Assembly: GCF_002002705.1 (NCBI RefSeq)
Contig: NZ_MUNS01000023.1
Coordinates: 186,001-250,000 of the forward strand
Reading direction: 5' to 3'
Length of the DNA: 64,000 bases
Source: Polaromonas sp. C04
GTDB lineage: Bacteria; Pseudomonadota; Gammaproteobacteria; Burkholderiales; Burkholderiaceae_C
The position numbers and the translations under genes were made by a program. The number at the start of each line of letters is the position of its first letter. Positions within the stretch are counted from its first letter, which is position 1. This document shows, piece by piece, positions 1 to 9,036 of this stretch. Under the pieces are notes generated by a model, which searched no databases, was not told where the DNA came from, and was given only the letters and a program-made list of their open reading frames with translations.

Positions 1-1003
1 GCGCGATGGCCCAGGTGGCTTCCAGGTTGGTCTTGAAAATCGTGTCGTCGAAGTTTCGGGCGCCGACGAAGCCGCCGGTGTTGACGTCCACCGTGGTGAG
101 CGCCTCGGTCTGGTCCACGATCAGGTAGCCGCCCGACTTCAGATCGACGCGGCGCCCCAGCGCCTTGGCGATTTCCTCGTCGATCGAGAACAGATCGAAA
201 ATCGGGCGCTCACCCTTGTAGAGTTGCAGCTTCTCGGCGGCGGCCGGCATGAATTCGCGGCCGAAAGCCTGCAGCATGCTGAACTGCTCGATCGAATCGA
301 GCCGGATGGTCTGCGTCTCGGCGCTCACCAGATCGCGCAGCACGCGCTGCAGCAGGTTCAAATCCTGGTGCAGCAGGGACTTGGGCGGCAGCCGCATCGA
401 CGCCTCCTTGATGCGCGCCCAGGTTTTGCGCAGGTAGGCAATGTCTTCCGCCAGTTCGGCGTCGGTGGCGTCTTCGCCGTTGGTGCGCAGGATGAAGCCG
501 CCGCCGGGCTCCCCCGCCAGGGCCTGCAGCCGCGCGCGCAAGGCGTCGCGCTGCGCCGCGGGAATCTTCTGCGAGACGCCCACATGGTCGTCCTGCGGCA
601 GGAACACCAGCAGCCGGCCCGCGATGCTGATTTGCGTGGACAGCCGCGCGCCCTTGCTGCCGAGCGGATCCTTGATGACCTGCACCATCAGGGCCTGGCC
701 TTCAAATACCTGCTTTTCAATCGGCACCTGCGGCTGGGTGTTGCGCGCGATCAGCGGCGGCTCCCCGCCCTCCTGGCGATGCCAGACATCGGCCACGTGC
801 AGGAAAGCGGCGCGCTCCAGGCCGATGTCGATGAAGGCCGACTGCATGCCCGGCAGCACGCGCACCACCTTGCCCAGATAGACGTTGCTGACCAGCCCGC
901 GCTCAAGCGTGCGCTCCACGTGCAGCTCCTGCACAGCACCGCTTTCCACCACGGCCACGCGCGTTTCCTGGGGCGACCAGTTGATCAGAATGTCTTGTTG
1001 CAT
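1..1003 (-). CDS. rng: Ribonuclease G (3' part outside window)
   Basis: Endoribonuclease of the RNase E/G family, which trims 16S rRNA 5' ends and cleaves AU-rich single-stranded RNA in the cytoplasm. The start is ATG at 1003 (MQQDILINWSPQETRVAVVE); the first 334 codons of an expected ~490 are present and the frame runs off the left edge. An N-terminal S1 domain (roughly residues 35-130, with VYLGKVVRVLPGMQSAFIDI) leads into the RNase G core; the phrases TTVDVNTGGFVG and ARNFDDTIFKTN are family signatures near the catalytic region. It follows maf by about 25 bases on the same strand, an arrangement common in Burkholderiales. Identification is firm; the zinc-link and C-terminal regions cannot be checked. 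Confidence 0.93.
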   Translation of the reverse strand, partial: MQQDILINWSPQETRVAVVESGAVQELHVERTLERGLVSNVYLGKVVRVLPGMQSAFIDIGLERAAFLHVADVWHRQEGGEPPLIARNTQPQVPIEKQVFEGQALMVQVIKDPLGSKGARLSTQISIAGRLLVFLPQDDHVGVSQKIPAAQRDALRARLQALAGEPGGGFILRTNGEDATDAELAEDIAYLRKTWARIKEASMRLPPKSLLHQDLNLLQRVLRDLVSAETQTIRLDSIEQFSMLQAFGREFMPAAAEKLQLYKGERPIFDLFSIDEEIAKALGRRVDLKSGGYLIVDQTEALTTVDVNTGGFVGARNFDDTIFKTNLEATWAIA

Positions 1004-1027
1004 GCAGCAGGCTTCACCAGCGGTGAA

Positions 1028-1630
1028 TCAAAATTGGAGGCCGAGGGCTTGGAGGAGTTGCGCCGTCTCGAACATCGGCAATCCCATGATGCCAGAATAA
1101 CTGCCGCTGATGTGCGTGATGAACGTTGCCGCCCTGCCCTGCACCGCGTACGCCCCGGCCTTGCCGAGCGGCTCGCCCGAGGCGACATAGCGCCTGATCT
1201 GCGCCGGCGTGAGCGCGGCAAACGTCACGCGCGAATCGCTCAACGCGGCCAGCCGTTGGCGGCCCTGCTGCGCCGCGATGGCGGTCAACACGCGGTGTGT
1301 GGTGCCGGAGAGCTCACGCAGCATGCGCCGGGCGTCGGGGCCGTCCACCGGCTTGCCGTAGATGGTGCGCCCGAGCGCCACGGTGGTGTCGCAGCACAGG
1401 ATGGGCGCGGGCGGCAGGCCGCGGCGTTTGAGCCGCGCCACGGCGGCGTCGAGCTTGAGACCGGTCACGCGCTTGACGTAAGTGGCCGGCGCCTCGCCTG
1501 GCAGCACGGCCTCGATGGCTTCGGCGTCCTCGCCGGCATCGGGCAGCAGCAGCTCGAAGCGCACGCCCATCTGCTCCAGCAACTGGCGCCGGCGCGGGCT
1601 CTGCGAGGCCAGGTAAATGAATTCACTCAC
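1028..1630 (-). CDS. maf: Maf/YhdE nucleoside triphosphate pyrophosphatase
   Basis: House-cleaning pyrophosphatase that hydrolyses non-canonical or excess dTTP/UTP to the monophosphate. The start chosen is GTG at 1630 ([15 protein letters not shown]), because the open frame upstream lies entirely in rlmH and the family begins immediately before the ASxSPRR motif; it gives 200 aa, the usual length. The motifs [11 protein letters not shown] (N-terminus), CCDTTVALG (central) and [10 protein letters not shown] with [14 protein letters not shown] (C-terminus) match the YhdE rather than YceF subgroup. Its first eight bases overlap the end of rlmH, suggesting translational coupling. Substrate preference (dTTP/UTP) is inferred from subgroup motifs only. 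Confidence 0.9.
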   Translation of the reverse strand: MSEFIYLASQSPRRRQLLEQMGVRFELLLPDAGEDAEAIEAVLPGEAPATYVKRVTGLKLDAAVARLKRRGLPPAPILCCDTTVALGRTIYGKPVDGPDARRMLRELSGTTHRVLTAIAAQQGRQRLAALSDSRVTFAALTPAQIRRYVASGEPLGKAGAYAVQGRAATFITHISGSYSGIMGLPMFETAQLLQALGLQF

Positions 1631-2102
1631 GGTGGTACGGATGCCCGGCGTTGATGGACCAGGCGCGGTAGAGCTGCTCCAGCAGCAGCACGCGCGCGAA
1701 GGCATGAGGCAGCGTCAGGTCCGACAAACGGATGCGCTCTTGGGCGCTTTGCTTGAATGCCGGGTCCAGTCCGTCGGGTCCGCCAATCACCAGCGCGACG
1801 TCGACGCCTTCCAGCTGCCATTGCTTGAGCTTGCCCGCCAGCGCCGCGGTCGTGACCGTGCTGCCGCGCTCATCCAGCGCCACCACGCGAGCGCCTTTGC
1901 CGCAGCTGGACTGGATGGCCGCCTGGATGCGCTCGCGCTCGGCCGCATACAGCGTGTCCAGCGTCCTGGAGCCGCGCGGCTCGGTCTTGACCGTTTTGAC
2001 CTCGATTCTGCAGTCCGGCGGAAAGCGTTTGGCGTAGTCGTCGCAGGCTGTCTGCGCCCACTCGGGCAGGCGCTGGCCGACGGCCACGATCACCAGCTTC
2101 AT
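1623..2102 (-). CDS. rlmH: 23S rRNA (pseudouridine-1915-N3)-methyltransferase
   Basis: SPOUT-class SAM-dependent methyltransferase that methylates pseudouridine 1915 in helix 69 of 23S rRNA on assembled 70S ribosomes. The 159 aa length is the family norm. The N-terminus [15 protein letters not shown], the SAM-knot glycine loop [12 protein letters not shown] and the C-terminal [16 protein letters not shown] are diagnostic. It lies directly downstream of rsfS, a pairing (rsfS-rlmH) that is widespread, and overlaps maf. Both neighbours act on the large subunit or its nucleotides, so a ribosome-maturation operon is likely. Confidence 0.96.
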   Translation of the reverse strand: MKLVIVAVGQRLPEWAQTACDDYAKRFPPDCRIEVKTVKTEPRGSRTLDTLYAAERERIQAAIQSSCGKGARVVALDERGSTVTTAALAGKLKQWQLEGVDVALVIGGPDGLDPAFKQSAQERIRLSDLTLPHAFARVLLLEQLYRAWSINAGHPYHRE

Positions 2103-2123
2103 GACACGCGAGCCGGGACGCCG

Positions 2124-2801
2124 TCAGGCCTTGCGGGCCGGCGCTTTTGGGGCAGCAGGTTTGGCGCGCGATCGCGGCGCGGTCTTGACCGGCGCTCCGG
2201 CCGGCGTTTTAGCCGCGGTTTTGGCCGCGCGGGCCGCCGTTTTGACGGCGGACGAGCGGCGCAGTGAAGGTGATGTTTCCGCCTTCACTACTATTTTTGT
2301 AGCCTGCTTTGCAGATTTGGCGGGGGCTGGTGCCACTTTTGACTCGGTCTTTTTCGCGGCGGGCTTCCTCGCGCCAGCTTTTGCCGCCGGCCTGGCTGCC
2401 GGTTTGGCGGCCGGCGCCACTTCGGGCCGGGCCGCGCCAAACTTCAGGCGCACCGGCGTGCCGCCCCAGATTTCTTCCAGGTTGTAGTAGGTCCGGATGG
2501 TGGGCTGCATGATATGCACCACCGCGCGGCCACAGTCCACGATGATCCACTCGCCGTTGGCTTCGCCCTCCATGCGCGGCTTGGGAAAACCGGCGTCGCG
2601 CACGGCATCGCGCACGCTGCTGGCCAGCGCCTTGGTCTGACGGTTGGAACTGCCCGATGCGATGATGACCCTCTCAAACAGCGCGGACAGATGCTCGGTG
2701 TTGAACACCTGCAGGTCCTGTGCCTTTACGTCCTCCAGCCCATCGACGATGGCGCGCTGGAGTTTCTGGGTGTCTTTTTTGGCGTTGGTTTCGGTGGTCA
2801 T
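2124..2801 (-). CDS. rsfS: Ribosomal silencing factor RsfS with long Ala/Lys tail
   Basis: RsfS (RsfA/DUF143) binds ribosomal protein uL14 and blocks 30S-50S joining under starvation. The conserved domain covers about residues 10-115 (LQRAIVDGLEDVKAQDL, IIASGSSNRQTKALA, WIIVDCGRAVVHIMQP, YYNLEEIWGG). After it comes a ~105-residue low-complexity tail of Ala, Lys, Pro and Arg resembling a histone-H1-like basic domain; E. coli RsfS is only ~105 aa. A dispersed repeat copy (2287-2343) lies inside the tail-coding region. ATG 2801 is preferred over an in-frame TTG at 2804; its A overlaps the nadD stop (TGATG). Domain call is secure, tail function unknown. Confidence 0.92.
   Translation of the reverse strand: MTTETNAKKDTQKLQRAIVDGLEDVKAQDLQVFNTEHLSALFERVIIASGSSNRQTKALASSVRDAVRDAGFPKPRMEGEANGEWIIVDCGRAVVHIMQPTIRTYYNLEEIWGGTPVRLKFGAARPEVAPAAKPAARPAAKAGARKPAAKKTESKVAPAPAKSAKQATKIVVKAETSPSLRRSSAVKTAARAAKTAAKTPAGAPVKTAPRSRAKPAAPKAPARKA
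2287..2343 (+). repeat. Dispersed ~60 bp repeat, copy inside rsfS
   Basis: Head CTACTATTTTTGTAGC (inverted repeat) followed at the family spacing by GGGGCTGGTGCCACTTTT. It sits antisense to the gene, within the Ala/Lys tail of RsfS, and is translated. Confidence 0.6.
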
Positions 2802-3427
2802 CAAGGGGCAAGGTAGAGGTGATGTTGTTCAATATAGCGTGCAACGGGGCCGGGAACCAGTTGGGCGATCCCCTGAGCCGTATTGTGAGGCTTGGCGGCC
2901 AGCGCGCGAACCTGGGTGGCGCTGACCGGCATGAGGGGCAGTTGCAGCGGCGCAAACCGCCCCTGCGGATAATTTTTGGCATCAAATCCGGCGCCAGCCC
3001 TTTCTGGCTGTTGGCGTTCAGCTATTGAAATAGTAGCGATCTGCAAAAGATCCTGCCACCGGTGCCAGCTCGGCAGGGCACGCGCCTGGTCGGCGCCCAT
3101 GACCAGATACAGCTGCGCGCCGGGCTGCTCCCGCGCCAGTTCGTGCAGGGTGTCGATCGTGTAGGTCGGGCCGGCACGCAGCATTTCCCGCTCGTCCACC
3201 ACCACGCCGGGCAGTCCGGCAAACGCCAGCCGCGCCATCGCCAGCCGGTGCTGCGCGGGCGTCAGCACCCGCGGCTTGTGCCAGGCGTGGCCGGTGGGAA
3301 AGATCCGCAGCTCATCGAGCTGCAATTGCGCCATGGCGGCCTGGACCAGCGCGACGTGGGCATTGTGGGGCGGGTCGAACGCGCCGCCGAACATGCCGAC
3401 ACGCCGCGGGCCGGCAGTCAAACCCAC
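2801..3427 (-). CDS. nadD: Nicotinate-nucleotide adenylyltransferase
   Basis: Transfers AMP from ATP to nicotinate mononucleotide, making deamido-NAD in cytoplasmic NAD synthesis. The nucleotidyltransferase signature [14 protein letters not shown] is at about residues 10-24, and the C-terminal ISxT-like motif appears as [11 protein letters not shown]. The start is ambiguous: GTG 3427 gives 208 aa and supplies the first beta strand; TTG 3421 is an alternative giving a 4-base overlap with the hemF stop. A dispersed repeat (2976-3037) is read through in frame in the variable region between ISIAERQQ and the substrate-binding end, encoding about 20 residues. Lies between hemF and rsfS. Confidence 0.93.
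   Translation of the reverse strand: MGLTAGPRRVGMFGGAFDPPHNAHVALVQAAMAQLQLDELRIFPTGHAWHKPRVLTPAQHRLAMARLAFAGLPGVVVDEREMLRAGPTYTIDTLHELAREQPGAQLYLVMGADQARALPSWHRWQDLLQIATISIAERQQPERAGAGFDAKNYPQGRFAPLQLPLMPVSATQVRALAAKPHNTAQGIAQLVPGPVARYIEQHHLYLAP
2976..3037 (-). repeat. Dispersed ~60 bp repeat, copy inside nadD
   Basis: On the minus strand it reads GCTACTATTTCAATAGC, then after ~22 bases AAAGGGCTGGCGCCGGATTT. It is in sense orientation and in frame within nadD. Confidence 0.75.
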
Positions 3428-4344
3428 TCCCGTCGCGGCAGGAACCGGGTGTACAGCGCTTCTTCGGGCGAGCCGGGCTCGGTCTGGTGCTGGTAGGACC
3501 AGCTCGCCAGCGGCGGCATGGACAGCAAGATGGATTCGGTGCGCCCGCCCGATTGCAGCCCGAAGTGCGTGCCGCGGTCCCACACCAGGTTGAACTCGAC
3601 ATAACGCCCGCGCCGGTACAACTGGAAGCTGCGCTCGCGCTCGCCATACGCCGTGTCCTTGCGGCGCTCCACGATGGGCAGATAGGCGCCGAGAAACGCC
3701 GAGCCGACCGACTGCATCATGGCCAGGCTGCGCTCGAAACCGAGCTCGGCAAAGTCGTCGAAAAACACGCCGCCGACACCGCGCGCCTCGCCCCGGTGCT
3801 TCAGGAAAAAATACTCGTCGCACCATTGCTTGAAGCGCGGGTACTTGTCGTCACCAAACGGCTGCAGCGCCGCCTTGCAGGTGCGGTGGAAATGCACCGC
3901 GTCTTCCTCGAAGCCATAGAACGGCGTCAAGTCCATGCCGCCGCCGAACCAGCATACGGGCGCCTGGCCCGCCGCGGTGGCGGCCAGCATGCGCACGTTC
4001 ATGTGCACTGTCGGCACATAGGGATTGCGCGGATGGAACACCAGCGAGACGCCCATCGCCTCGAACGGTGCGCCGGCCAGTTCGGGCCGGTGCTGCGTGG
4101 CCGAGGGCGGCAGCCGCGGGCCCGTGACATGCGAGAAGCCGCAGCCCGCGCGCTCGAAAACCGGGCCGTTCTCCAATATCTGCGTCACGCCCGAGCCCTG
4201 CAACGGCTCGCCGGGGGGTTTTTTCCAGACATCGGTCAAAAAGGCCGTGCCATCCAGCGCAGCGATGGTCGACGTGATGCTTTGCTGCAACTCCAGCAGA
4301 TAGGTTCGCGCCGCGCGCACGGTATCACCGCCGGACGTCATCAT
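3418..4344 (-). CDS. hemF: Oxygen-dependent coproporphyrinogen III oxidase
   Basis: Aerobic decarboxylation of coproporphyrinogen III to protoporphyrinogen IX in heme synthesis; soluble homodimer. The 308 aa length is standard. Motifs seen: [37 protein letters not shown] and the C-terminal [12 protein letters not shown]. The start is ATG 4344, which overlaps the purD stop by 4 bases (ATGA), so translation is probably coupled; a second ATG follows at once. The ORF open upstream is purD in another frame and was discarded. Confidence 0.96.
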   Translation of the reverse strand: MMTSGGDTVRAARTYLLELQQSITSTIAALDGTAFLTDVWKKPPGEPLQGSGVTQILENGPVFERAGCGFSHVTGPRLPPSATQHRPELAGAPFEAMGVSLVFHPRNPYVPTVHMNVRMLAATAAGQAPVCWFGGGMDLTPFYGFEEDAVHFHRTCKAALQPFGDDKYPRFKQWCDEYFFLKHRGEARGVGGVFFDDFAELGFERSLAMMQSVGSAFLGAYLPIVERRKDTAYGERERSFQLYRRGRYVEFNLVWDRGTHFGLQSGGRTESILLSMPPLASWSYQHQTEPGSPEEALYTRFLPRREWV

Positions 4345-5645
4345 TTGACCGCCCGATGGCCGATGTCGCGCCGGTATTGCATGCCGTCGAACGCGATGCT
4401 GCGCGTGACTTCGTAGGCACGCTGCTGCGCCAGCTTGACGTTGTCGGCCAGCGCCGTCACGCACAGCACGCGCCCGCCCGAGGTGCGCAGCACGCCGTCC
4501 TCCAGCGCCGTGCCGGCGTGAAACACCACGGCGTCGCTGGCCTCTGGCGGCAACCCGGTGATCACGTCGCCCTTGCGCGGGCTCACCGGATAGCCGTGCG
4601 CCGCCAGCACCACGCCGAGCGCGGTACGGCGGTCCCACTGCAGATCGACCTGGTCGAGGCGGCCGTGCAGGCCGGGCTCGGTGGCGGCCCACAAGACCTC
4701 GAACAAATCCGATTTCAGCCGCAGCAAAATCGGCTGCGCCTCGGGGTCACCCAGGCGGCAGTTGAATTCCAGTGTCTTGGGCCGGCCCCTGGCGTCGATC
4801 ATCAGCCCGGCGTACAAAAAGCCGGTGTAGGCGATGCCGTCTTTTTCCATACCCTTGAGGGTCGGCAGGATGATCTCGCGCATGGTGCGGGCGTGCACGT
4901 CGGCCGTCACGACCGGCGCCGGCGAATAGGCCCCCATGCCACCGGTGTTGGGGCCCTGGTCGTCGTCGAGCAGACGCTTGTGGTCCTGCGAGGTGGCCAG
5001 CGCCGCCACGTTCTTGCCGTCGCACAGCACGATGAAACTGGCCTCCTCGCCGTGCAAGAACTCCTCGATCACCACACGCGGCACGGCCTGGCCATCCGCG
5101 CCCGCGTTGTGCGTGACGCCCAGCGTGTCGTCCAGCAGCATGAAGTCGATCGCCGCGTGCGCCTCGGCGGCGGTCATGGCCACCACCACCCCCTTGCCGG
5201 CCGCCAGGCCGTCCGCCTTGACTACGATCGGCGCACCCTTCCTGTCCACGTAGGCGTGCGCGGCGGCGGCGCTTGAGAAGGTCTCGTACTCGGCGGTCGG
5301 AATGCCGTGGCGCTTCATGAAGGCCTTGGAAAACGCCTTGGAGCTTTCCAGCTGCGCGGCGGCCCTGGTCGGTCCAAAGATCCGCAAGCCATGCGCGCGA
5401 AACTCATCGACCACACCCGCCGCCAGCGGCCCCTCCGGCCCCACCACCGTGAGCGCTATCTTGTTCATGGCAGCCCAGGCACGCAGGGCGCTGACTTCCG
5501 TGATATCGACACACTCAAACCGGGGGTCCAGCGCGGTGCCGCCATTGCCGGGCGCCACAAAGACCTGCTGCACCTTGGGCGATGCGCTGAGCTTCCAGGC
5601 CAGCGCATGTTCACGGCCACCGCCGCCAATCACAAGAACCTTCAT
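4341..5645 (-). CDS. purD: Phosphoribosylamine-glycine ligase
   Basis: GAR synthetase, the second step of de novo purine synthesis, joining glycine to phosphoribosylamine with ATP. 434 aa. The N-terminal domain opens with [15 protein letters not shown]; the ATP-grasp domain carries [19 protein letters not shown] (about residues 140-158), [11 protein letters not shown] and [15 protein letters not shown], which holds the metal-binding Glu/Asn. The start ATG overlaps the yebC stop by 4 bases and its stop overlaps the hemF start, so yebC-purD-hemF-nadD-rsfS-rlmH-maf-rng is probably one transcript. Confidence 0.97.
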   Translation of the reverse strand: MKVLVIGGGGREHALAWKLSASPKVQQVFVAPGNGGTALDPRFECVDITEVSALRAWAAMNKIALTVVGPEGPLAAGVVDEFRAHGLRIFGPTRAAAQLESSKAFSKAFMKRHGIPTAEYETFSSAAAAHAYVDRKGAPIVVKADGLAAGKGVVVAMTAAEAHAAIDFMLLDDTLGVTHNAGADGQAVPRVVIEEFLHGEEASFIVLCDGKNVAALATSQDHKRLLDDDQGPNTGGMGAYSPAPVVTADVHARTMREIILPTLKGMEKDGIAYTGFLYAGLMIDARGRPKTLEFNCRLGDPEAQPILLRLKSDLFEVLWAATEPGLHGRLDQVDLQWDRRTALGVVLAAHGYPVSPRKGDVITGLPPEASDAVVFHAGTALEDGVLRTSGGRVLCVTALADNVKLAQQRAYEVTRSIAFDGMQYRRDIGHRAVK

Positions 5646-6379
5646 GCGCTGCCCGCCTCGTCGATGTTGGCGTTGTGGAACACCTCCTGGGTATCGTCCA
5701 GGTCTTCCAGCACATCGAGCAGTTTCTGCATGCGCGCGGCCTCGTCGCCGCTGAGATCGACCGTGTTTTCGGCGCGCATGGTGACGCCGGCCACCTCGGG
5801 CCTCAAGCCCGCCGCTTCCAGCGCGTTCTTCACGACTTCAAAGTCGGTGTACGCCGTCAGCACCTCGATCGCGCCGTCGTCGTCGGCAATCACGTCTTCG
5901 GCGCCAGCTTCGAGCGCGACTTCCATCACCTTGTCCTCGCTGGTGCCGGGCGCAAAAATCAACTGGCCGCAGTGCTTGAACTGGAACGCCACCGAACCTT
6001 CGGTGCCCATGTTGCCGCCAAATTTGCTGAAGGCATGGCGCACCTCGGCCACGGTGCGCACGCGGTTGTCGGTCATGGTGTCGACGAGGATGGCGGCGCC
6101 GCCGATGCCGTAGCCCTCGTAGCGGACTTCTTCATAGCTCACGCCCTCGGCGTTGCCGGTGGCCTTGTCGATGTTGTATTTGATGCGATCCGCCGGCATG
6201 TTGGCCGCCTTGGCCTTGTCCACCGCCAGCCGCAGACGCGGGTTGGCGCCGAGATCACCGCCACCGGCACGGGCCGCGACGGTGATTTCGCGGATGATGC
6301 GGGTCCAGATCTTGCCGCGCTTCTCGTCCTGCCGGCCCTTGCGGTGCTGGATATTCGCCCATTTACTGTGTCCGGCCAC
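5642..6379 (-). CDS. yebC: YebC/PmpR family protein, canonical copy
   Basis: YebC/TACO1 family cytoplasmic protein, long annotated as a transcriptional regulator and more recently linked to helping ribosomes through difficult (proline-rich) sequences. 245 aa; starts [18 protein letters not shown], the signature of the canonical YebC group, with [14 protein letters not shown] in the second domain and an acidic last domain. It is the first gene of the minus-strand housekeeping run and is divergent from the HerA-like gene across an 81-base gap that must hold both promoters. A divergent second paralog lies at 15179-15892. Confidence 0.93.
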   Translation of the reverse strand: MAGHSKWANIQHRKGRQDEKRGKIWTRIIREITVAARAGGGDLGANPRLRLAVDKAKAANMPADRIKYNIDKATGNAEGVSYEEVRYEGYGIGGAAILVDTMTDNRVRTVAEVRHAFSKFGGNMGTEGSVAFQFKHCGQLIFAPGTSEDKVMEVALEAGAEDVIADDDGAIEVLTAYTDFEVVKNALEAAGLRPEVAGVTMRAENTVDLSGDEAARMQKLLDVLEDLDDTQEVFHNANIDEAGSA

Positions 6380-6460
6380 GGAGAATCCTTTGGTATTGAT
6401 TTAATCTACACCACCGATTTTACTTTTCAACGACCCGCCTGCCCCGAGGAAACCCCCGCC

Positions 6461-7969
6461 ATGGCCGAACCGCTGCTGATTGCCAAAAACGCCGCCACCC
6501 TGTGCGAGCTGCTGCCCGCCCTGGCAAACCGCCATGGACTGATCACGGGCGCGACGGGCACGGGCAAGACCGTCACCTTGCAGACCATGGCCGAGGGCTT
6601 CTCGAAAATCGGCGTGCCGGTGTTCATGGCCGACGTCAAGGGCGACCTGACCGGCATCAGCCAGGCCGGCAGTATCGCCGGCAAGCTGGCGCAGGTGCTG
6701 AAGGAGCGCGGCATCACCGCGCCCGAGCCGCTGGCGTGCCCCGCCACGCTGTGGGACGTGTTCGGCGAGCAGGGCCACCCCGTGCGCGCCACCATCTCCG
6801 ACATGGGGCCGCTGCTGCTCGGGCGCATGCTCGATCTGAACGACACCCAGGCCGGCGTGCTCAACCTTGTGTTCAAGATCGCCGACGACAGCGGCCTGCT
6901 GCTGCTCGACCTGAAGGACCTGCGCGCCATGCTGCAATACGTCGGCGACAACGCCGGCCAGTTCACCACCCAGTACGGCAACGTGAGCGCGGCCAGCGTG
7001 GGCGCGATCCAGCGCGGACTGCTGCAGATCGAGTCCCAGGGCGGCGAGAAGTTCTTCGGCGAGCCGATGCTCAACATCGCGGACTTCATGCAGACGGTCA
7101 ATGGCAAGGGGGTCATCAACATCCTGGCGGCCGACAAGCTGATGAACGCGCCGCGCCTGTATGCCACCTTCCTGCTGTGGCTGCTGTCCGAGCTGTTCGA
7201 GCAGTTGCCCGAGATCGGCGACCCCGAGCAACCGAAGCTGGTGTTCTTCTTCGACGAGGCGCACCTGCTGTTCAACGAGGCGCCCAAGGTGCTGGTGGAG
7301 CGCATCGAGCTGGTGGTGCGGCTGGTGCGCTCCAAGGGCGTGGGCGTGTATTTCGTCACGCAGAACCCGCTGGATATTCCCGATTCGGTGCTGGCGCAAC
7401 TGGGCAACCGCGTGCAGCACGCGCTGCGCGCCTTCACGCCGCGCGACCAGAAGGCCGTGAAGGCCACGGCGCAGACCATGCGGCAAAAGCCCGGCCTGGA
7501 CATCGAAGCCGCCATCACCGAACTGGCGGTGGGCGAGGCGCTGGTGAGCCTGCTCGACGCCAAGGGCCGCCCGAGCATGACCGAACGGGCCTATGTGCTG
7601 GCGCCGGGCAGCCAGATCGGCCCGATCACGCTGGCGCAGCGCCAGGCGCTGATCGCCGGCTCGCTGGTCGCCGGGGTCTACGAAAAAGTGGTGGACCGCG
7701 AGTCGGCTTACGAAAAACTCCAGGCCCGCACGGCGTCCGCACCTGCCAGCGCCCATCCGCCTGGCAGCACGACGGCGCAGCCCGCATCCGGCGGCATTCT
7801 GGGCGGGCTGAGCGACGTGCTGTTCGGCTCCACCGGCCCGCGCGGCGGCCAGCGCGACGGCCTGGCCCAATCCATGGCCAAATCGGCCGTGCGCACCATG
7901 GGCTCTACGGTCGGGCGCGAAATCATCCGCGGCGTGCTGGGCGGCATCTTCGGGAGCAAGAAACGCTGA
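6461..7969 (+). CDS. HerA-like ATPase (DUF853, YjgR family)
   Basis: FtsK/HerA-class P-loop ATPase of unknown role; relatives pump or unwind DNA. The start is ATG 6461 ([14 protein letters not shown]), giving 502 aa; a much longer open frame upstream runs antisense through yebC and is spurious. Walker [15 protein letters not shown] is at about residues 27-40, Walker [13 protein letters not shown] at about 262-273, and [15 protein letters not shown] follows as sensor-like motif. The C-terminus is Gly/Ser-rich and ends in GGIFGSKKR. No nuclease (NurA-like) partner is adjacent, so a DNA-end-processing role is not supported by context. The next gene begins within its stop codon. Confidence 0.88.
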   Translation: MAEPLLIAKNAATLCELLPALANRHGLITGATGTGKTVTLQTMAEGFSKIGVPVFMADVKGDLTGISQAGSIAGKLAQVLKERGITAPEPLACPATLWDVFGEQGHPVRATISDMGPLLLGRMLDLNDTQAGVLNLVFKIADDSGLLLLDLKDLRAMLQYVGDNAGQFTTQYGNVSAASVGAIQRGLLQIESQGGEKFFGEPMLNIADFMQTVNGKGVINILAADKLMNAPRLYATFLLWLLSELFEQLPEIGDPEQPKLVFFFDEAHLLFNEAPKVLVERIELVVRLVRSKGVGVYFVTQNPLDIPDSVLAQLGNRVQHALRAFTPRDQKAVKATAQTMRQKPGLDIEAAITELAVGEALVSLLDAKGRPSMTERAYVLAPGSQIGPITLAQRQALIAGSLVAGVYEKVVDRESAYEKLQARTASAPASAHPPGSTTAQPASGGILGGLSDVLFGSTGPRGGQRDGLAQSMAKSAVRTMGSTVGREIIRGVLGGIFGSKKR

Positions 7970-8952
7970 TGGAACCGATCACCATGCCCCCATTGCAACT
8001 CCCCACCTACGACGACGTCGCCGCCGCGGCGCGCAGGTTAGAGGGCCACGCGCACCGCACCCCGGTGCTGCGCTCGCGCACGGCCGACACCCTGCTCGGC
8101 GCGCAGCTGTTCTTCAAATGCGAGAACTTCCAGCGCATGGGGGCCTTCAAATTCCGCGGCGCGTTCAACGCGCTGTCGCAGTTCACACCCGCGCAGCGCA
8201 AAACCGGCGTGCTGGCCTTCTCGTCGGGCAACCATGCGCAGGCCGTCGCGCTGTCGGCGCGCATCCTGGGCATGCCCGCCGCGATTGTGATGCCGCAGGA
8301 TGCGCCCGCCGCCAAGCTGGCGGCCACGCGCGGCTACGGCGCCGAGGTCATCACCTACGACCGCTTTACCGAAGACCGCCAGGCCATCAGCCAGCGGCTC
8401 GCCCAGGAGCGCGGCATGACCCTGATCCCGCCTTATGACCATCCCGATGTGCTGGCGGGCCAGGGCACCGCGGCCAAGGAATTGTTCGACGAGGTGGGCG
8501 AACTGGACCACCTGTTCGTGTGCCTGGGCGGCGGTGGTCTGTTGTCGGGCTCGGCGCTGGCCGCGCGCGCCCTGTCGCCGCGCTGCAAGGTTTACGGCGT
8601 GGAGCCGCAAGCCGGCAACGATGGCCAGCAGTCGTTCCAACGCGGCGAGATCGTGCACATCGACACTCCCCAAACCATCGCCGACGGCGCGCAAACGCAG
8701 TTCCTGGGGCAGTACACCTTTGCCATCATCCGGCGCGACGTGGACGACATCCTGACCGCGAGCGACGCGCAACTGGTGCAGGCCATGAGCTTCTTCGCCG
8801 AGCGCATGAAGATGCTGGTCGAGCCCACCGGCTGCCTGGGTTTTGCGGGCGCGCAGCACGGCGGCGTGGCGTTGAAGAGCGCGCGCGTCGGCGTGATCAT
8901 CAGCGGCGGCAACGTGGATCTGGCGCGCTTTGCGCAACTGGTGGCGCCTTGA
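7969..8952 (+). CDS. PLP-dependent threonine/serine dehydratase family enzyme
   Basis: Fold-type II PLP enzyme of the threonine dehydratase / serine racemase / hydroxyaspartate ammonia-lyase group, 327 aa without a C-terminal ACT domain, so it is the catabolic or racemase-like size class. The PLP lysine is in MGAFKFRGAFNAL (about residues 52-64); the phosphate-binding loop is CLGGGGLLSGSAL and the substrate loop FSSGNHAQAVAL. ATG 7969 overlaps the preceding stop by one base (TGATG), so it is co-translated with the HerA-like gene. Sequence alone does not separate threonine dehydratase, serine racemase and threo-3-hydroxyaspartate ammonia-lyase activity. Confidence 0.85.
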   Translation: MEPITMPPLQLPTYDDVAAAARRLEGHAHRTPVLRSRTADTLLGAQLFFKCENFQRMGAFKFRGAFNALSQFTPAQRKTGVLAFSSGNHAQAVALSARILGMPAAIVMPQDAPAAKLAATRGYGAEVITYDRFTEDRQAISQRLAQERGMTLIPPYDHPDVLAGQGTAAKELFDEVGELDHLFVCLGGGGLLSGSALAARALSPRCKVYGVEPQAGNDGQQSFQRGEIVHIDTPQTIADGAQTQFLGQYTFAIIRRDVDDILTASDAQLVQAMSFFAERMKMLVEPTGCLGFAGAQHGGVALKSARVGVIISGGNVDLARFAQLVAP

Positions 8953-8987
8953 GCGCGAGCTTGCGTGCCCGCCCCTTTCACCGAGCC

Positions 8988-9016
8988 TTGTCAGCCCCGA
9001 CACACCTCTGTACATT
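8988..9016 (+). promoter_or_regulatory. Candidate sigma-70 promoter for the URC operon
   Basis: TTGTCA at 8988-8993 and TACATT at 9011-9016 are separated by exactly 17 bases, 21 bases before the start codon of the URC1-like gene. A GAGGAG ribosome-binding site follows at about 9027-9032. Confidence 0.55.
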
Positions 9017-9036
9017 GCATTTTTTGAGGAGCCGCG

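Noticed and set aside
224-1654. 476-codon open frame on the plus strand
   Set aside because: Antisense to rng and maf, which carry clear protein motifs; composition is that of a GC-rich shadow frame.
5675-6460. Upstream extension of the HerA-like frame
   Set aside because: Runs antisense through yebC; ATG 6461 gives a family-like N-terminus.
9001-9036. FMN riboswitch upstream of the RibA-like gene
   Set aside because: The gap from 8953 is only 84 bases and lacks the multi-stem FMN element, which fits a non-riboflavin role.
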